NCBI GenBank assembly: GCA_002082245.2 | Contig: NBTC02000002.1 | Span: 3,596,001 to 3,660,000, forward strand | Reading direction: 5' to 3' | Length of the DNA stretch: 64,000 nucleotides | Source of the DNA: Yersinia enterocolitica | GTDB taxonomy: Bacteria; Pseudomonadota; Gammaproteobacteria; Enterobacterales; Enterobacteriaceae | Shown: positions 15,018 through 25,638 of the stretch, piece by piece | Layout: each line of letters begins with the position of its first letter | Numbering within the stretch: the stretch's first letter is position 1 | Translations under genes and position numbers: made by a program | Notes under the pieces: model-generated | Database searches by the model: none | Seen by the model: the letters and a program-made list of their open reading frames with translations, nothing else | What the model was told of the DNA's origin: nothing

Positions 15018-15600
15018 TTAAAACTCCAATATAATAATTAAATGTGGGTGAGCATTCATTCGAATTTAAATATGAATGAATACTTAACTTAATAGATATG
15101 AAGTGGGTTAATGACTATATGTGCGAATGTTATTCGATTATACTTGTCAGCTTTCCACATTCTTTTCGTTTAAGTAAATCGGTGGTAATTATTCCGCCAC
15201 GTCTGTTACTTGATGAGGGAGATAATATAGAAAGCTGTCTTAACTTCACATCAGATAAACGAACCAATCTATGTGGGAATATTCCTACAAAAACTGTGTG
15301 TCTATAAATTATATCTCAACTTATTGTATTTAAATGGTTTTTTTATTTAAAATAAAACAACTAATGGGATCTTTCTTGTTGTTTTTGTTAAAAAATCTTG
15401 GTTTTGCTGTTTTCTAGCACCTAAAAATAGCTTTTCAATATAATTTTACTGGTTATTTTGTAAAGTTTAGTGGAGTATTTGTATAGAAAGTATAGATAAA
15501 ATCATGAGGGATATAATATCCATAATATTATTTATTAAAAATAACCTTATAGCATGAGGATTACGTCAGATGAGAGCCACTGGACTAAAACTGAGTTATT
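15018..15600. other. AT-rich upstream region of the fimbrial operon
   Basis: About 580 bp with no convincing gene. It must hold the fimbrial promoter, but no clear sigma-70 hexamers stand out. Its low GC suggests an H-NS-silenced region. A 69-codon frame on the plus strand (15098-15307) lacks a ribosome site and recognisable features. Confidence 0.5.
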
Positions 15601-15621
15601 GCGCCGCCAGAAAGGTGGCGC
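15601..15621 (-). terminator. Putative terminator of ppiC
   Basis: The hairpin GCGCCGCC-AGAAA-GGTGGCGC lies just after the ppiC stop. On the minus strand only a broken T-rich stretch follows, so termination efficiency is uncertain. Confidence 0.45.
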
Positions 15622-15630
15622 ATCACTAAC

Positions 15631-15912
15631 TTAGTTACGATATAACACTTTAATAATGTGATATCCAAACTGGGTCTTAACCGGTCCATAAGGTTGCAGC
15701 AGTTCGCAGCTAAATACCGCTTTATCGAAAGCTGGGACCATATCCCCTTTATTGAACTCGCCCAAATCGCCGCCATTACGTTTTGACGGGCAGTTAGAGA
15801 ATTTTTTCGCTAACTCTTGGAAATTTGCACCGTTATTCAATTGCGCCAGAATATCGTTTGCCTGCTTTTCATCATCAACCAAAATGTGCAGTGCAGAAGC
15901 TTTGTTTGCCAT
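15631..15912 (-). CDS. ppiC: Peptidyl-prolyl cis-trans isomerase C (parvulin)
   Basis: The 93-aa single-domain parvulin has the exact family length. It begins [20 protein letters not shown] and contains [20 protein letters not shown] and the terminal [12 protein letters not shown]. It accelerates prolyl isomerisation in the cytoplasm. The ATG at 15912 was chosen over an upstream in-frame start at 15927 because it matches the E. coli N-terminus. Divergent from rep, as in other enterobacteria. Confidence 0.96.
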   Translation of the reverse strand: MANKASALHILVDDEKQANDILAQLNNGANFQELAKKFSNCPSKRNGGDLGEFNKGDMVPAFDKAVFSCELLQPYGPVKTQFGYHIIKVLYRN

Positions 15913-16128
15913 AGTAACAATCACCACTAAGTTATTTAGACTACATAGTTATTTGAACGAAGGTTATCTTCAATAGGGCTTGAAGCGCGCCAGTGTAGCG
16001 TATTTTGGTCGTAATGGGGCCACTGCGGCGAGCGTTTTACAAATCAAAAACAGCAGGTGGTTTTTTTTCGCCGACCGCTTTCTGCTACAATCCTGTTCCC
16101 CCGTTAACCCACTGAGCTTCCGAGTGCC

Positions 16129-18150
16129 ATGCGATTAAATCCCAGCCAACAACAAGCCGTCGAATTCGTTACTGGCCCCTGCCTGGTGTTGGCCGGTGCG
16201 GGATCGGGCAAAACCAGAGTTATCACTAACAAGATTGCCCATTTGATCCGCCAGTGTGGCTATCAACCGAAACATATTGCGGCGGTGACTTTTACCAATA
16301 AAGCGGCGCGTGAAATGAAAGAACGTGTGGCGCAAACATTGGGGCGTAAAGAAGCACGTGGCTTGATGATAGCAACCTTCCATACTCTGGGATTAGAGAT
16401 TATCAAAAAAGAGTATGTGGCGTTGGGGATGAAATCCAACTTCTCGCTGTTTGATGCACAAGACCAATTGGGGCTATTGAAAGATCTGACCCACAAGTGG
16501 TTGGAAGACGATAAAACGTTACTGCAACAATTGATATCCCAGATCTCCAACTGGAAGAATGATCTGCTCTCGCCAGCGGCGGCTGCGGCACTGGCGCGAT
16601 CCGAGCGTGATAAGCTGTTTGTGCATTGCTACGGCTTATATGACGCCCATTTGAAAGCCTGCAATGTGTTGGATTTCGACGACCTTATCACCCTGCCGAC
16701 ACTGCTGCTGCAAAACAATCTGGACGTGCGCGAACGCTGGCAAAATCGTCTGCGATACCTACTGGTCGATGAATACCAAGATACCAATACCAGCCAATAT
16801 CAAATGGTTAAATTACTGGTGGGCAACCGGGCGCGTTTTACCGTAGTCGGTGATGATGACCAATCTATCTATTCATGGCGCGGAGCGCGACCACAGAACT
16901 TAGTCTTATTGAATGAAGATTTCCCGCAATTGCAGGTGATCAAGCTGGAGCAAAATTACCGCTCCTCGGGCCGTATTCTAAAGGCGGCAAATATTCTGAT
17001 TGCCAATAACCCCCATGTTTTTGAAAAGAGACTCTTTTCTGAGCTGGGTTATGGCGATGAGCTGAAAGTGATCACTGCCAATAATGAAGATCATGAGGCG
17101 GAAAGAGTGATCGGTGAGCTTATCGCCCATCACTTTGTCAAAAAGACTCAATACAGTGATTACGCCATTTTGTATCGCGGTAACCATCAGTCGCGGTTGT
17201 TCGAAAAGCTACTGATGCAAAACCGTATCCCTTATCGTATTTCGGGAGGCGATTCATTTTTCTCGCGGCCAGAGATCAAAGACCTATTGGCGTATTTGCG
17301 GGTATTGACCAATCAGGACGATGACAGTGCATTTTTACGTATCGTGAATACACCCAAGCGTGAGATTGGTTCAACGACCGTGCAAAAACTGGGGGAATGG
17401 GCCAATTTACGTAATAAAAGCCTGTTTCGAGCCAGTTTTGATTTGGGATTAGGCGAGCATCTGAAAGGCCGTGGTCTGGAGTCATTGCAGCGTTTCACGC
17501 ACTGGATAGATAGTATTATTCGGTTGGTAGAACGTGAGCCAGTGGCGGCAGTACGCGATCTGATTCACGGCATCGATTATGAAAGTTGGTTGTTCGAAAC
17601 TTCTCCCAGCCCAAAAGCAGCAGAAATGCGGATGAAGAACGTTAATCTCTTATTCAGTTGGATGACTGAAATGCTGGAAGGCTCTGAGCTGAATGAGCCG
17701 ATGACACTCACTCAGGTCGTTACACGTTTTACCCTACGCGACATGATGGAGCGGGGAGAAAGTGATGAAGAAGTGGATCAAGTGCAATTAATGACCTTGC
17801 ATGCCTCCAAAGGGCTGGAGTTCCCTTATGTGTTTTTGGTTGGCATGGAGGAGGGCTTGCTGCCGCATCAAAGCAGTATCGATGAAGATAATGTAGATGA
17901 AGAGCGGCGCTTGGCCTATGTGGGTATCACCCGCGCCCAGCGTGAGTTGTTCTTTACCTTGTGCAAAGAGCGGCGGCAGTATGGTGAGCTGATTCGGCCG
18001 GAACCCAGTCGCTTTCTGATGGAGTTACCGCAAGACGACTTGAAATGGGAAGATGAGCGCAAAGCTGTTAGCCCGGAAGAGCGGATGCAGAAAGGCCAGA
18101 GTCATCTGGCCAATATTCGTGCGCAATTAGCGAATGCGAAGAAACAGTAG
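16129..18150 (+). CDS. rep: ATP-dependent DNA helicase Rep
   Basis: The 673-aa UvrD/Rep superfamily 1A 3'-5' helicase has the same length as E. coli Rep. Visible motifs are Walker A GAGSGKT (23-29), VDEYQDTN (motif II), [14 protein letters not shown] (motif III), LEQNYRSS (motif IV), [19 protein letters not shown] (motif V) and YVGITRAQ (motif VI). It works with the replisome to remove protein obstacles. A paralogue, UvrD, is at 53866. Confidence 0.97.
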   Translation: MRLNPSQQQAVEFVTGPCLVLAGAGSGKTRVITNKIAHLIRQCGYQPKHIAAVTFTNKAAREMKERVAQTLGRKEARGLMIATFHTLGLEIIKKEYVALGMKSNFSLFDAQDQLGLLKDLTHKWLEDDKTLLQQLISQISNWKNDLLSPAAAAALARSERDKLFVHCYGLYDAHLKACNVLDFDDLITLPTLLLQNNLDVRERWQNRLRYLLVDEYQDTNTSQYQMVKLLVGNRARFTVVGDDDQSIYSWRGARPQNLVLLNEDFPQLQVIKLEQNYRSSGRILKAANILIANNPHVFEKRLFSELGYGDELKVITANNEDHEAERVIGELIAHHFVKKTQYSDYAILYRGNHQSRLFEKLLMQNRIPYRISGGDSFFSRPEIKDLLAYLRVLTNQDDDSAFLRIVNTPKREIGSTTVQKLGEWANLRNKSLFRASFDLGLGEHLKGRGLESLQRFTHWIDSIIRLVEREPVAAVRDLIHGIDYESWLFETSPSPKAAEMRMKNVNLLFSWMTEMLEGSELNEPMTLTQVVTRFTLRDMMERGESDEEVDQVQLMTLHASKGLEFPYVFLVGMEEGLLPHQSSIDEDNVDEERRLAYVGITRAQRELFFTLCKERRQYGELIRPEPSRFLMELPQDDLKWEDERKAVSPEERMQKGQSHLANIRAQLANAKKQ

Positions 18151-18186
18151 TGAAAGCTAAGAATTGCCACGAAGGCGAAAACAGTA

Positions 18187-18215
18187 ACGGGCAGTGTCTT
18201 GGTCTGCCCGTTTTT
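18187..18215. terminator. Terminator between rep and pehX (possibly bidirectional)
   Basis: The stem ACGGGCAG/CTGCCCGT has a 9-nt loop and TTTTT on the plus strand. It lies between convergent genes; on the minus strand the hairpin is followed by TACTGTTTT. Confidence 0.75.
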
Positions 18216-18221
18216 ACCCCG

Positions 18222-20048
18222 CTAAGGCGTTACGGGTTTGCCATCGACAGTCACGTTTTTCACGTCGCTGAAGTGCCAAGGGGTATCACCCCGTAACTCA
18301 GTAAAGACCACGTTATTAAATTCACTGTCACGTAAATCACTGATAGCGGTTGGGTTTACCTGTTTCAATTGCACATTGTTGACATGTACCAAACGGTGCC
18401 AGGCTTGGTTTGCCGTATCGCCTTTGATTTCAATCGCAGCGTTTTTGCCGGTTATATTATCTAATGTCACATTGTTTACTGTGAAATCATAGAATTGAGC
18501 CGGTATTTTAGCTGGTGGATAGTCGATATTGGCATTACTGTCGGCATAGTCCAGCGTCATCACTACCGCCTGTTTGGCCAAATCGCGCATGGCATTATTA
18601 CGGAATGTCACGTTACGGGCGCCACCACCAATGGTGCTGGTGCTCTTGGCACGCAGGCCAATATCGGTCAGATACATCACGTTGTTTTCCGCCAGAATAT
18701 CCTCAATCCAGGCACCGGTATGGCTACCGGTTACAATGGCACCGTGGCCCATACGGAAATAGTTATTAAACAGCCATGCACCTTTCATCGGCTCTTGCTG
18801 CTGTGCTTTTTCTCCAGTACCGGCAGCAAAATTGATGCAGTCGTCGCCAGTATCAAAGAAGTTATTAAACACCATTACATTTTGGCTATTACCAAACTCG
18901 ATACCATCACCGTTGTTTGCATCATAGGTTTGATGAATTAAACCGTTGGCGACCACGTTGTGGTTTTCCAGATTCATAATGCCGTGGAATGCGGGGTTAC
19001 GTACGGTAAAACCTGCCAGATAGACGTTCTCTACACCGCGCAATGTCATCAGGCTGGAGCGACGTTGACCATAGGCATTTTTCAAATCCATACCATCAGA
19101 AACAGCCTTCTCAACCTGATTTTTAGCCAGAATCCCATCTTCATGCACTTTGCTGTTTTTGCTCGCCACATATTGTGGCAATGGATGACCTAGCTCATCG
19201 GTCACTTCAGCCGTTTTTGCCCGTTGCCAGCCATTACCATCAATCACCCCCGGACCGGTAATACGGATGTTGCGGAAAGTCCCTGGTGTGCTTTTATTCG
19301 GGTCAATGGCATTGATCAGTGAGGCTGGGCGCTCAATGGTGGAATAGGGATATAAACGGTAACCCGCTGGATAATCATCAGGGTTCTCTGAGCCTAATAG
19401 TGTTGCACCTGCTTGCAGGTTGAGGGTCATATCACTTTTTAGCCACAGCGCGCCACTTTTGAAAGTACCCGCGGGGATTTCAACCCGGCAGCCTGGCTTA
19501 CAACTATCGATTGCCTGTTGGATCGCCTTGGTATTCAATGTCTTGCCATCATCAACTGCGCCGAAGTCGCGCACGTTGACGATTTGTGGTTTGGCGCTGG
19601 TTTTTGCCGTAACAAGATTACTGGCAGCGGATAACGAGCCATCAGCATATTGGGCTTTTACCGTGAATTGATAGCGGGTATCGGGTTTCAGGCCATCAAC
19701 GGTGAAGTTTTGTAGCACAATCTTATGCTGGAAATTATCTTTATCATTGGCATAAAAGTGATCGATATAGGGCTTGGCGGGAGAGAATTTATTATTGTTA
19801 TCACTGGCTTTACCCAGCAGCTTTCCAGCAGAATAAATTTGATAATCGACAATTTTACCTGTGTCTTCTGGTGCTTTCCACACTAATACAATAGTGCTCT
19901 CATCATAAGCGAGAGTAGGAACCTGAAGCTGTTGAGGGGCATCGTGGGCACTTGTTTTAGCTGCAATTGCCGTTGGGGTGCTGGCTATCAGACTGGACAT
20001 CATTACCAACATAGCCAAGCTATGTGGACGTTGAAGCTGTGCTCGCAT
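18222..20048 (-). CDS. pehX: Exo-poly-alpha-galacturonosidase, GH28
   Basis: The 608-aa protein has a signal peptide (about 1-31, ending PTAIAA), so it acts in the periplasm or outside. A fibronectin-III-like domain (about 45-150) precedes the GH28 right-handed beta-helix. Conserved active-site elements are visible: NNGDGIEFG, TGDDCINFAAG, MGHGAIVTGSHTG and RAKS. The family releases digalacturonate from the non-reducing end of polygalacturonan. The ATG at 20048 follows GAAGAGG; a longer start at 20063 would put that ribosome site inside the gene. Length and two-domain layout match the Y. enterocolitica enzyme. The neighbours are housekeeping genes. Confidence 0.92.
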   Translation of the reverse strand: MRAQLQRPHSLAMLVMMSSLIASTPTAIAAKTSAHDAPQQLQVPTLAYDESTIVLVWKAPEDTGKIVDYQIYSAGKLLGKASDNNNKFSPAKPYIDHFYANDKDNFQHKIVLQNFTVDGLKPDTRYQFTVKAQYADGSLSAASNLVTAKTSAKPQIVNVRDFGAVDDGKTLNTKAIQQAIDSCKPGCRVEIPAGTFKSGALWLKSDMTLNLQAGATLLGSENPDDYPAGYRLYPYSTIERPASLINAIDPNKSTPGTFRNIRITGPGVIDGNGWQRAKTAEVTDELGHPLPQYVASKNSKVHEDGILAKNQVEKAVSDGMDLKNAYGQRRSSLMTLRGVENVYLAGFTVRNPAFHGIMNLENHNVVANGLIHQTYDANNGDGIEFGNSQNVMVFNNFFDTGDDCINFAAGTGEKAQQQEPMKGAWLFNNYFRMGHGAIVTGSHTGAWIEDILAENNVMYLTDIGLRAKSTSTIGGGARNVTFRNNAMRDLAKQAVVMTLDYADSNANIDYPPAKIPAQFYDFTVNNVTLDNITGKNAAIEIKGDTANQAWHRLVHVNNVQLKQVNPTAISDLRDSEFNNVVFTELRGDTPWHFSDVKNVTVDGKPVTP

Positions 20049-20085
20049 TGTTACCTCTTCCAAAAAAGAAACGTCGTTTTATAAA

Positions 20086-20107
20086 AATACACACAATGTT
20101 TCTTTTT
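20086..20107 (-). promoter_or_regulatory. Candidate KdgR-like site upstream of pehX
   Basis: On the minus strand, AAAGAAACATTGTGTGTATT resembles the KdgR pectinolysis operator (GAAA...TTTC dyad). The left half matches well and the right half poorly. Regulation by KdgR is expected for pectinase genes, but this site is only suggestive. Confidence 0.3.
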
Positions 20108-20202
20108 TAAGCTGAGGATGATCACAATCTGATGGTTTTGTAGAGATTTCAGTGTGAAGGATAAGGGGATAGGGCGACCCAGGCCGCCCAACAGCAAAGA
20201 AT

Positions 20203-21699
20203 TTAATTAAGTTCTTCTAATGACAGTGGCCATTGGACATAGCTTTGCCAATGGCTTTCCTGTTCCAGCGCCTCTGCTCGATAAGGGTGCTGTTGTAACC
20301 AGCCATGGGGTAGCAGCACATAAAGAGCCTCGCCCGTGGCCCGAAGCCTGACGGCTGGTAAGGTATCATCCCGCCGACGGCTGGAGAAAATAATCGACAG
20401 ACGCAGGATTCGACACAGATGCTGTGCCATATTCACCGGCAATGCATTCTGCTGATTCAACAGGGACAAATCGAGAGTATCACTCTGGTTTTGCAACAAT
20501 GCGGACAGTAATAGCTTTTGCGCGGGGGTAAAACCGGGTAGGTCTAGATTGCGGATCAGATAAGCAGCATGTTGGGGAGCATGTTTAAAATCGACACTTA
20601 GACCAATTTCATGAATCAAACAGGCATTTTGCAATAACTCCCGACATCGACTATCGAGTTGCCACTCTTTTTCTACCTGTAGCAAAAAATTATCGGCCAA
20701 CTTGCTCACGCGCTTGGCTTGTTCGATATCGAGTAAATAACGGCGCTGCAAATTGCGCACTGTCCGGCTACGAATATCTTGCTCGACCGGTAAATGAAGC
20801 ATGCCGTAGACTAGCCCTTCGCGCAGCGCGCCGCCAGCCAGTGTCATACTGTCAATTGCCAGTTCCTGAAATATCGCAATCAAGATAGACAAACCACTGG
20901 GGAAAACCAGCGCTCGCTCTAGTGTTAAACCGGGAATCTCCAGTTCTTCCAACTTGCCGCACTGAATGGCTCTCTGCTTGAGCTGTTGTAATTTGGCCAG
21001 CGTGATCAGTTCATCCATGCCCTGAGCAACCATAATTTCTTGTAGGGCCTGAACCGTACCCGATGCTCCAACACAAATTTGCCAGCCATGGTCACGAAAA
21101 CGTTTCGCGACCGGTTTGATCATCTCACGAGCAGCCAGTTCCGCACGCTCAAAATTGTCTTTTGCCAGATTGCGATCGCTAAAATAACGTTCCAGCCAGG
21201 TGACGCAACCCATTGATAAACTTACGAGAATGTTCGCTTGAGCACCATTGCCGGTGACCAGTTCGGTGCTACCACCGCCGATATCCACCACCAGCCGCTG
21301 CTCCGGCCCACCGGTGGTATGTGCCACACCATGATAAATCAGACGAGCTTCTTCTTCGCCACTGATGACCTGAATCGGACAACCAAGAATGTCGATTGCA
21401 GTTTGCAGGAACTCTTCAGCATTTGAGGCAAGACGCAGGGTTGCAGTTGCAACCACCCGGATCTGGTCCAAAGGAATGTCCTGCAAACGTTCTGAAAAGA
21501 GCTTCAGACATTGCCAGCCGCGTTCCATCGCTTCTTGTGATAAATGGTTTTGACTATCCAGACCCGCAGCCAGACGGACTTTCCGCTTGATTCGGGCCAA
21601 CGTCTGGATACTGCCTGCCACCTCACGTACTACCAACATATGGAAACTGTTGGAGCCAAGATCGATGGCAGCATAAAGTGAGGTGGAACTTAGCATCAT
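20203..21699 (-). CDS. gppA: Guanosine-5'-triphosphate,3'-diphosphate pyrophosphatase / exopolyphosphatase
   Basis: The 498-aa Ppx/GppA family protein has an actin-like ATPase fold: [18 protein letters not shown] near the N-terminus, [32 protein letters not shown] and [13 protein letters not shown]-terminal HD-like region (about 320-480) includes [19 protein letters not shown]. It converts pppGpp to ppGpp. The ATG lies 3 bp downstream of the rhlB stop, so they form one transcript as in E. coli. Confidence 0.95.
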   Translation of the reverse strand: MMLSSTSLYAAIDLGSNSFHMLVVREVAGSIQTLARIKRKVRLAAGLDSQNHLSQEAMERGWQCLKLFSERLQDIPLDQIRVVATATLRLASNAEEFLQTAIDILGCPIQVISGEEEARLIYHGVAHTTGGPEQRLVVDIGGGSTELVTGNGAQANILVSLSMGCVTWLERYFSDRNLAKDNFERAELAAREMIKPVAKRFRDHGWQICVGASGTVQALQEIMVAQGMDELITLAKLQQLKQRAIQCGKLEELEIPGLTLERALVFPSGLSILIAIFQELAIDSMTLAGGALREGLVYGMLHLPVEQDIRSRTVRNLQRRYLLDIEQAKRVSKLADNFLLQVEKEWQLDSRCRELLQNACLIHEIGLSVDFKHAPQHAAYLIRNLDLPGFTPAQKLLLSALLQNQSDTLDLSLLNQQNALPVNMAQHLCRILRLSIIFSSRRRDDTLPAVRLRATGEALYVLLPHGWLQQHPYRAEALEQESHWQSYVQWPLSLEELN

Positions 21700-21702
21700 T
21701 TA

Positions 21703-22989
21703 TCAGCTCGGTCGCTTACGGTTATTCCGTGGTGCACCACTGCGACGTGGGGCAGAGTTACGGCGTGGACCATTCCCGGTACGGGTACGGGCCAGACGTT
21801 TTGGCGCCGGCAAATCAGTTAATAGCGCATCGCTATTATATTTGCTTACCGGAATGCTATGACCGGTGTAGGTCTCGATAGCCGGTAAGTTTAACGCGTA
21901 CTCTTCACATGCCAGGCTGATAGAATGACCACTTTCGCCAGCACGACCGGTACGGCCAATGCGGTGAACATAGTCTTCACAGTCGTCAGGTAGGTCATAG
22001 TTGAACACATGGGTGACCAGTGGAATGTGCAAGCCACGGGCGGCAACATCGGTAGCAACCAGAATATCCAAATCACCTTTGGTAAAATCTTCCAAAATAC
22101 GAAGGCGTTTTTTCTGTGCCACATCACCGGTCAGTAAACCAACACGATGACCATCAGCAGCCAAGTGACCCCAGATCTCTTCACAACGATGTTTGGTATT
22201 GGCAAAAATAATACAGCGGTCTGGCCACTCTTCTTCTATCAACGTCTGAAGCAGACGCATTTTTTCTTCATTTGAAGGGTAGAACAGCTCTTCCTGAATG
22301 CGGTGGCCGGTTTTTTGTAACGGTTCCACTTCAACATATTCAGCGTTATTCATTTGTTCGAATGCCAATTCACGTACCCGGTACGAGAGTGTGGCAGAGA
22401 ACAACATGTTTAAACGTTTATCAACGGAAGGCATACGGCGGAACAGCCAGCGGATATCTTTAATAAAGCCCAGATCGTACATCCGATCAGCTTCATCCAG
22501 AACCACAACCTGAATCGCACCGAGGTTAATATAATTTTGTTTCGCGTAGTCGATTAAACGGCCAGTAGTACCGATCAGAATGTCAACGCCACTTTCCAGC
22601 ACTTTAAGCTGTTTATCGTAGCCGTCACCACCATAAGCCAAGCCTAATTTCAGGCCAGTCATCTGGGAAAGTGATTCCGCATCGGAGTGAATTTGTACTG
22701 CTAATTCACGCGTTGGTGCCATAATCAATGCGCGTGGTTGATTAGTCTGGCGACCCTCTTCAGCCGGGTGAGAAAGCAAATAATGGAAAGTAGACGCTAA
22801 GAATGCCAGCGTCTTGCCGGTACCTGTTTGCGCCTGACCCGCTACATCACGCCCAGAGAGGGTGAGTGGCAATGCTAACGCCTGGATCGGCGTACAGTTA
22901 TGAAACCCTTTGTTTTCAAGAGCTTCTATAACTAGCGGGTGCAGGGCGAAGTCGGAAAACTTCAGTTCGGTCAAGTGTGTTTTGCTCAT
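21703..22989 (-). CDS. rhlB: ATP-dependent RNA helicase RhlB (degradosome)
   Basis: The 428-aa DEAD-box protein shows the Q-motif region ([13 protein letters not shown]), Walker A AQTGTGKT (53-60), [28 protein letters not shown] and ARGLHIP and [11 protein letters not shown] basic C-terminal tail (after about 395) is rich in Arg/Pro/Ser. It unwinds structured RNA for PNPase/RNase E. Divergent from trxA. Confidence 0.96.
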   Translation of the reverse strand: MSKTHLTELKFSDFALHPLVIEALENKGFHNCTPIQALALPLTLSGRDVAGQAQTGTGKTLAFLASTFHYLLSHPAEEGRQTNQPRALIMAPTRELAVQIHSDAESLSQMTGLKLGLAYGGDGYDKQLKVLESGVDILIGTTGRLIDYAKQNYINLGAIQVVVLDEADRMYDLGFIKDIRWLFRRMPSVDKRLNMLFSATLSYRVRELAFEQMNNAEYVEVEPLQKTGHRIQEELFYPSNEEKMRLLQTLIEEEWPDRCIIFANTKHRCEEIWGHLAADGHRVGLLTGDVAQKKRLRILEDFTKGDLDILVATDVAARGLHIPLVTHVFNYDLPDDCEDYVHRIGRTGRAGESGHSISLACEEYALNLPAIETYTGHSIPVSKYNSDALLTDLPAPKRLARTRTGNGPRRNSAPRRSGAPRNNRKRPS

Positions 22990-23107
22990 AGTGTGGTAGA
23001 ATATCAGCTAACTATTGCTTTACGAAAGCGTATCCGGTGAAATAAAGTCATCCTATTGTTGGTTAATGCTACACCAACGAGGTAGACACAATCCTTTGGA
23101 GTAGAAC

Positions 23108-23434
23108 ATGAGCGATAAAATTATTCACCTGAGTGACGACAGCTTCGACACTGACGTGCTGAAAGCCAGCGGCCTGGTTCTGGTCGATTTCTGGGCTGAA
23201 TGGTGTGGTCCGTGCAAGATGATTGCTCCGATTTTGGATGAAATTGCTGAAGAGTATGAAGGCAGACTGACCATCACTAAATTGAATATTGATGATAATC
23301 AGGGCACGGCACCGAAATACGGTATCCGTGGTATCCCTACACTGTTGTTATTCCGTGACGGTGAAGTAGTGGCCACCAAAGTGGGTGCCTTGTCTAAAGG
23401 CCAGCTTAAAGCCTTCTTGGATGCAAATCTGTAA
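23108..23434 (+). CDS. trxA: Thioredoxin 1
   Basis: The 108-aa protein has the active-site WCGPCK (Cys33 and Cys36 counting Met) and the cis-Pro loop RGIPTLLLF. It is the general cytoplasmic disulfide reductant for ribonucleotide reductase and others. Ribosome site TTTGGAG. It lies between rhlB (divergent) and rho, as in E. coli. Confidence 0.98.
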   Translation: MSDKIIHLSDDSFDTDVLKASGLVLVDFWAEWCGPCKMIAPILDEIAEEYEGRLTITKLNIDDNQGTAPKYGIRGIPTLLLFRDGEVVATKVGALSKGQLKAFLDANL

Positions 23435-24095
23435 GCGGTATTAGCCGTCAATACCCAAAGTCGTTGGCGTTGCAGCAAGTGAACTTCGATGATCTGACTA
23501 AGGTTAGTGATTCGGGCGACAAATCTGTCAGAAGCAGATTTGAGCACTGTTTGCCGCGGGCTCAACGAGGTGAGGTTCATGGATGGGCTGAGTTGTAATA
23601 GCGGCTAACACGGCTGTGGCTGCAAGGCTGTAGGGTATGTTTAGCGGCAGTTGTGATTTCTCACACTGACCGCTAGACGCCTGCAAAGAAGCGTGTTAAG
23701 TTTACTCTACTGCATATAGAACATTCCTGTGTATCGAGTCCGGGTTTATAGCATCTAGCTTATTCTTTAGTATCTAATTTACTCTTTAGCATCTAATAAA
23801 TAGTCTGTAGCACCTAAATAGTTTGAATCTAAAGCTTTACTCTATGTCGAAATAATGTGTGTTGAGAATGATTATGAACTCAATCAGTTTTTTGACAGTC
23901 TAACGGTTTTACAAATCAGTCTAAGGTACCTTCAATCTTTTGACCGTTGTGTCGCGCAAATCCCGCGTAAGTCATTACTTGCGTAGTTTGTTCAAGGCCG
24001 GTGATTGAATGTCCCATTAAACAGGCACGGATGACGCTGCCATACCATTCACGACCATAGTTCGAGACATACCCCGAGTTTAAGAACCCACCATT
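23435..24095 (+). other. Long rho leader region
   Basis: 661 bp between trxA and rho. It begins with an insertion-bearing ERIC element in reverse orientation (23450-23639). Then comes an AT-rich stretch with imperfect tandem units TTTAG.ATCTAAT (23745-23830), then the presumed rho promoter and autoregulated leader. In E. coli this leader carries a small peptide (rhoL) and is attenuated by Rho itself. I could not identify a rhoL equivalent. Confidence 0.6.
23450..23639 (-). repeat. ERIC element with internal insertion (reverse orientation)
   Basis: The ends ATACCCAAAGTCGTTGGCG and TGCAAGGCTGTAGGGTAT correspond to the ERIC termini. The centre carries the same extra segment seen at 42185 and 49409, read in reverse (CAAATCTGTC, GGGCTCAACGAGGTGAGG). 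Confidence 0.7.
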
Positions 24096-25355
24096 ATGAA
24101 TCTTACCGAATTAAAGAACACGCCGGTTTCTGATCTGATAACACTTGGCGAAAATATGGGGCTGGAAAACCTGGCCCGGATGCGTAAACAAGATATTATT
24201 TTCTCTATTCTTAAGCAGCACGCGAAAAGTGGAGAAGATATCTTCGGTGACGGTGTATTGGAGATATTGCAGGATGGATTTGGTTTCCTCCGCTCTGCAG
24301 ACAGCTCCTACCTCGCCGGTCCCGACGACATCTATGTATCCCCAAGCCAAATTCGCCGTTTCAACCTTCGCACTGGTGATACCGTTGCCGGTAAGATTCG
24401 TCCGCCGAAAGAGGGTGAGCGTTATTTTGCATTGTTAAAAGTTAACGAAGTTAACTACGACAAACCGGAAAACGCCCGTAACAAAATCCTGTTCGAAAAC
24501 TTAACCCCATTACATGCCAACTCTCGTCTGCGCATGGAACGTGGTAATGGTTCGACAGAAGATTTAACTGCCCGTGTACTTGATTTGGCCTCGCCAATCG
24601 GTCGCGGTCAACGTGGTCTGATTGTGGCACCGCCTAAAGCGGGTAAAACTATGCTGTTGCAGAACATCGCTACCAGCATTGCTTACAATCACCCTGATTG
24701 CGTCTTGATGGTATTGCTGATTGACGAACGTCCTGAAGAAGTGACTGAGATGCAACGTCTGGTTAAGGGTGAAGTTATTGCTTCCACTTTTGATGAGCCA
24801 GCATCCCGTCACGTTCAGGTAGCTGAAATGGTTATCGAGAAAGCGAAACGTCTGGTTGAGCACAAAAAAGACGTTATCATCTTGCTGGACTCCATTACTC
24901 GTCTGGCCCGAGCATACAACACCGTAGTTCCTGCTTCAGGCAAAGTGCTGACAGGTGGTGTGGATGCTAACGCCTTGCATCGTCCTAAGCGTTTCTTTGG
25001 TGCTGCACGTAATGTTGAAGAGGGCGGTAGCCTGACCATCATTGCCACGGCATTGGTTGATACCGGTTCTAAAATGGATGAAGTTATCTATGAAGAATTT
25101 AAAGGTACCGGCAACATGGAACTGCATTTATCGCGCAAAATTGCCGAAAAACGTGTGTTCCCAGCCATCGATTTCAACCGCTCTGGTACACGTAAAGAAG
25201 AGCTGCTGACCACCACTGAAGAGCTGCAAAAAATGTGGATCTTGCGCCGTATTCTTCATCCAATGGGTGAAATCGATGCGATGGAGTTCCTCATCAGTAA
25301 ACTGGCAACAGCGAAAACTAACGATCAGTTCTTCGATAATATGAGACGTTCGTAA
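24096..25355 (+). CDS. rho: Transcription termination factor Rho
   Basis: This 419-aa hexameric RNA-dependent ATPase has exactly the E. coli length. The N-terminal RNA-binding fold includes [13 protein letters not shown] and [10 protein letters not shown]. Walker A is [13 protein letters not shown] (near 180), Walker [12 protein letters not shown], the Q loop [15 protein letters not shown] and the R-loop region [11 protein letters not shown]. It terminates untranslated transcripts. Strong terminator follows. Confidence 0.98.
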   Translation: MNLTELKNTPVSDLITLGENMGLENLARMRKQDIIFSILKQHAKSGEDIFGDGVLEILQDGFGFLRSADSSYLAGPDDIYVSPSQIRRFNLRTGDTVAGKIRPPKEGERYFALLKVNEVNYDKPENARNKILFENLTPLHANSRLRMERGNGSTEDLTARVLDLASPIGRGQRGLIVAPPKAGKTMLLQNIATSIAYNHPDCVLMVLLIDERPEEVTEMQRLVKGEVIASTFDEPASRHVQVAEMVIEKAKRLVEHKKDVIILLDSITRLARAYNTVVPASGKVLTGGVDANALHRPKRFFGAARNVEEGGSLTIIATALVDTGSKMDEVIYEEFKGTGNMELHLSRKIAEKRVFPAIDFNRSGTRKEELLTTTEELQKMWILRRILHPMGEIDAMEFLISKLATAKTNDQFFDNMRRS

Positions 25356-25372
25356 GTCGAGTAAAATCAGTC

Positions 25373-25402
25373 AAAACGCCACGCACAGTCGTGGCGTTTT
25401 TT
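25373..25402 (+). terminator. Rho-independent terminator of rho
   Basis: A perfect 11-bp stem AAAACGCCACG/CGTGGCGTTTT with loop CACAGT, then two more T. It separates rho from the ECA operon. Confidence 0.9.
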
Positions 25403-25638
25403 GCTTTTGGAATATACGATAGTTGGGTTTGTTATCCATTAAGTGATGGGCATTCCATAATTTATGGCTATTTTGGTAGTTATTCTCATTACCAATGAGA
25501 AAATAGCAAAAAATAGAGTTGGGAATAACAAGCAAGGCTGTCATCATATTCGGAAATAACTGAAAGCGTGGGGAAGGCATGGTATGTGCCAAGCCGCATG
25601 CTAAGCTGTCGTATCATTTTTGCAGAGAGCGGTTAAAC

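Noticed and set aside
15098..15307. 69-codon plus-strand ORF upstream of the fimbrial operon
   Set aside because: No ribosome site, no recognisable composition, and it lies in AT-rich intergenic DNA; more likely chance.
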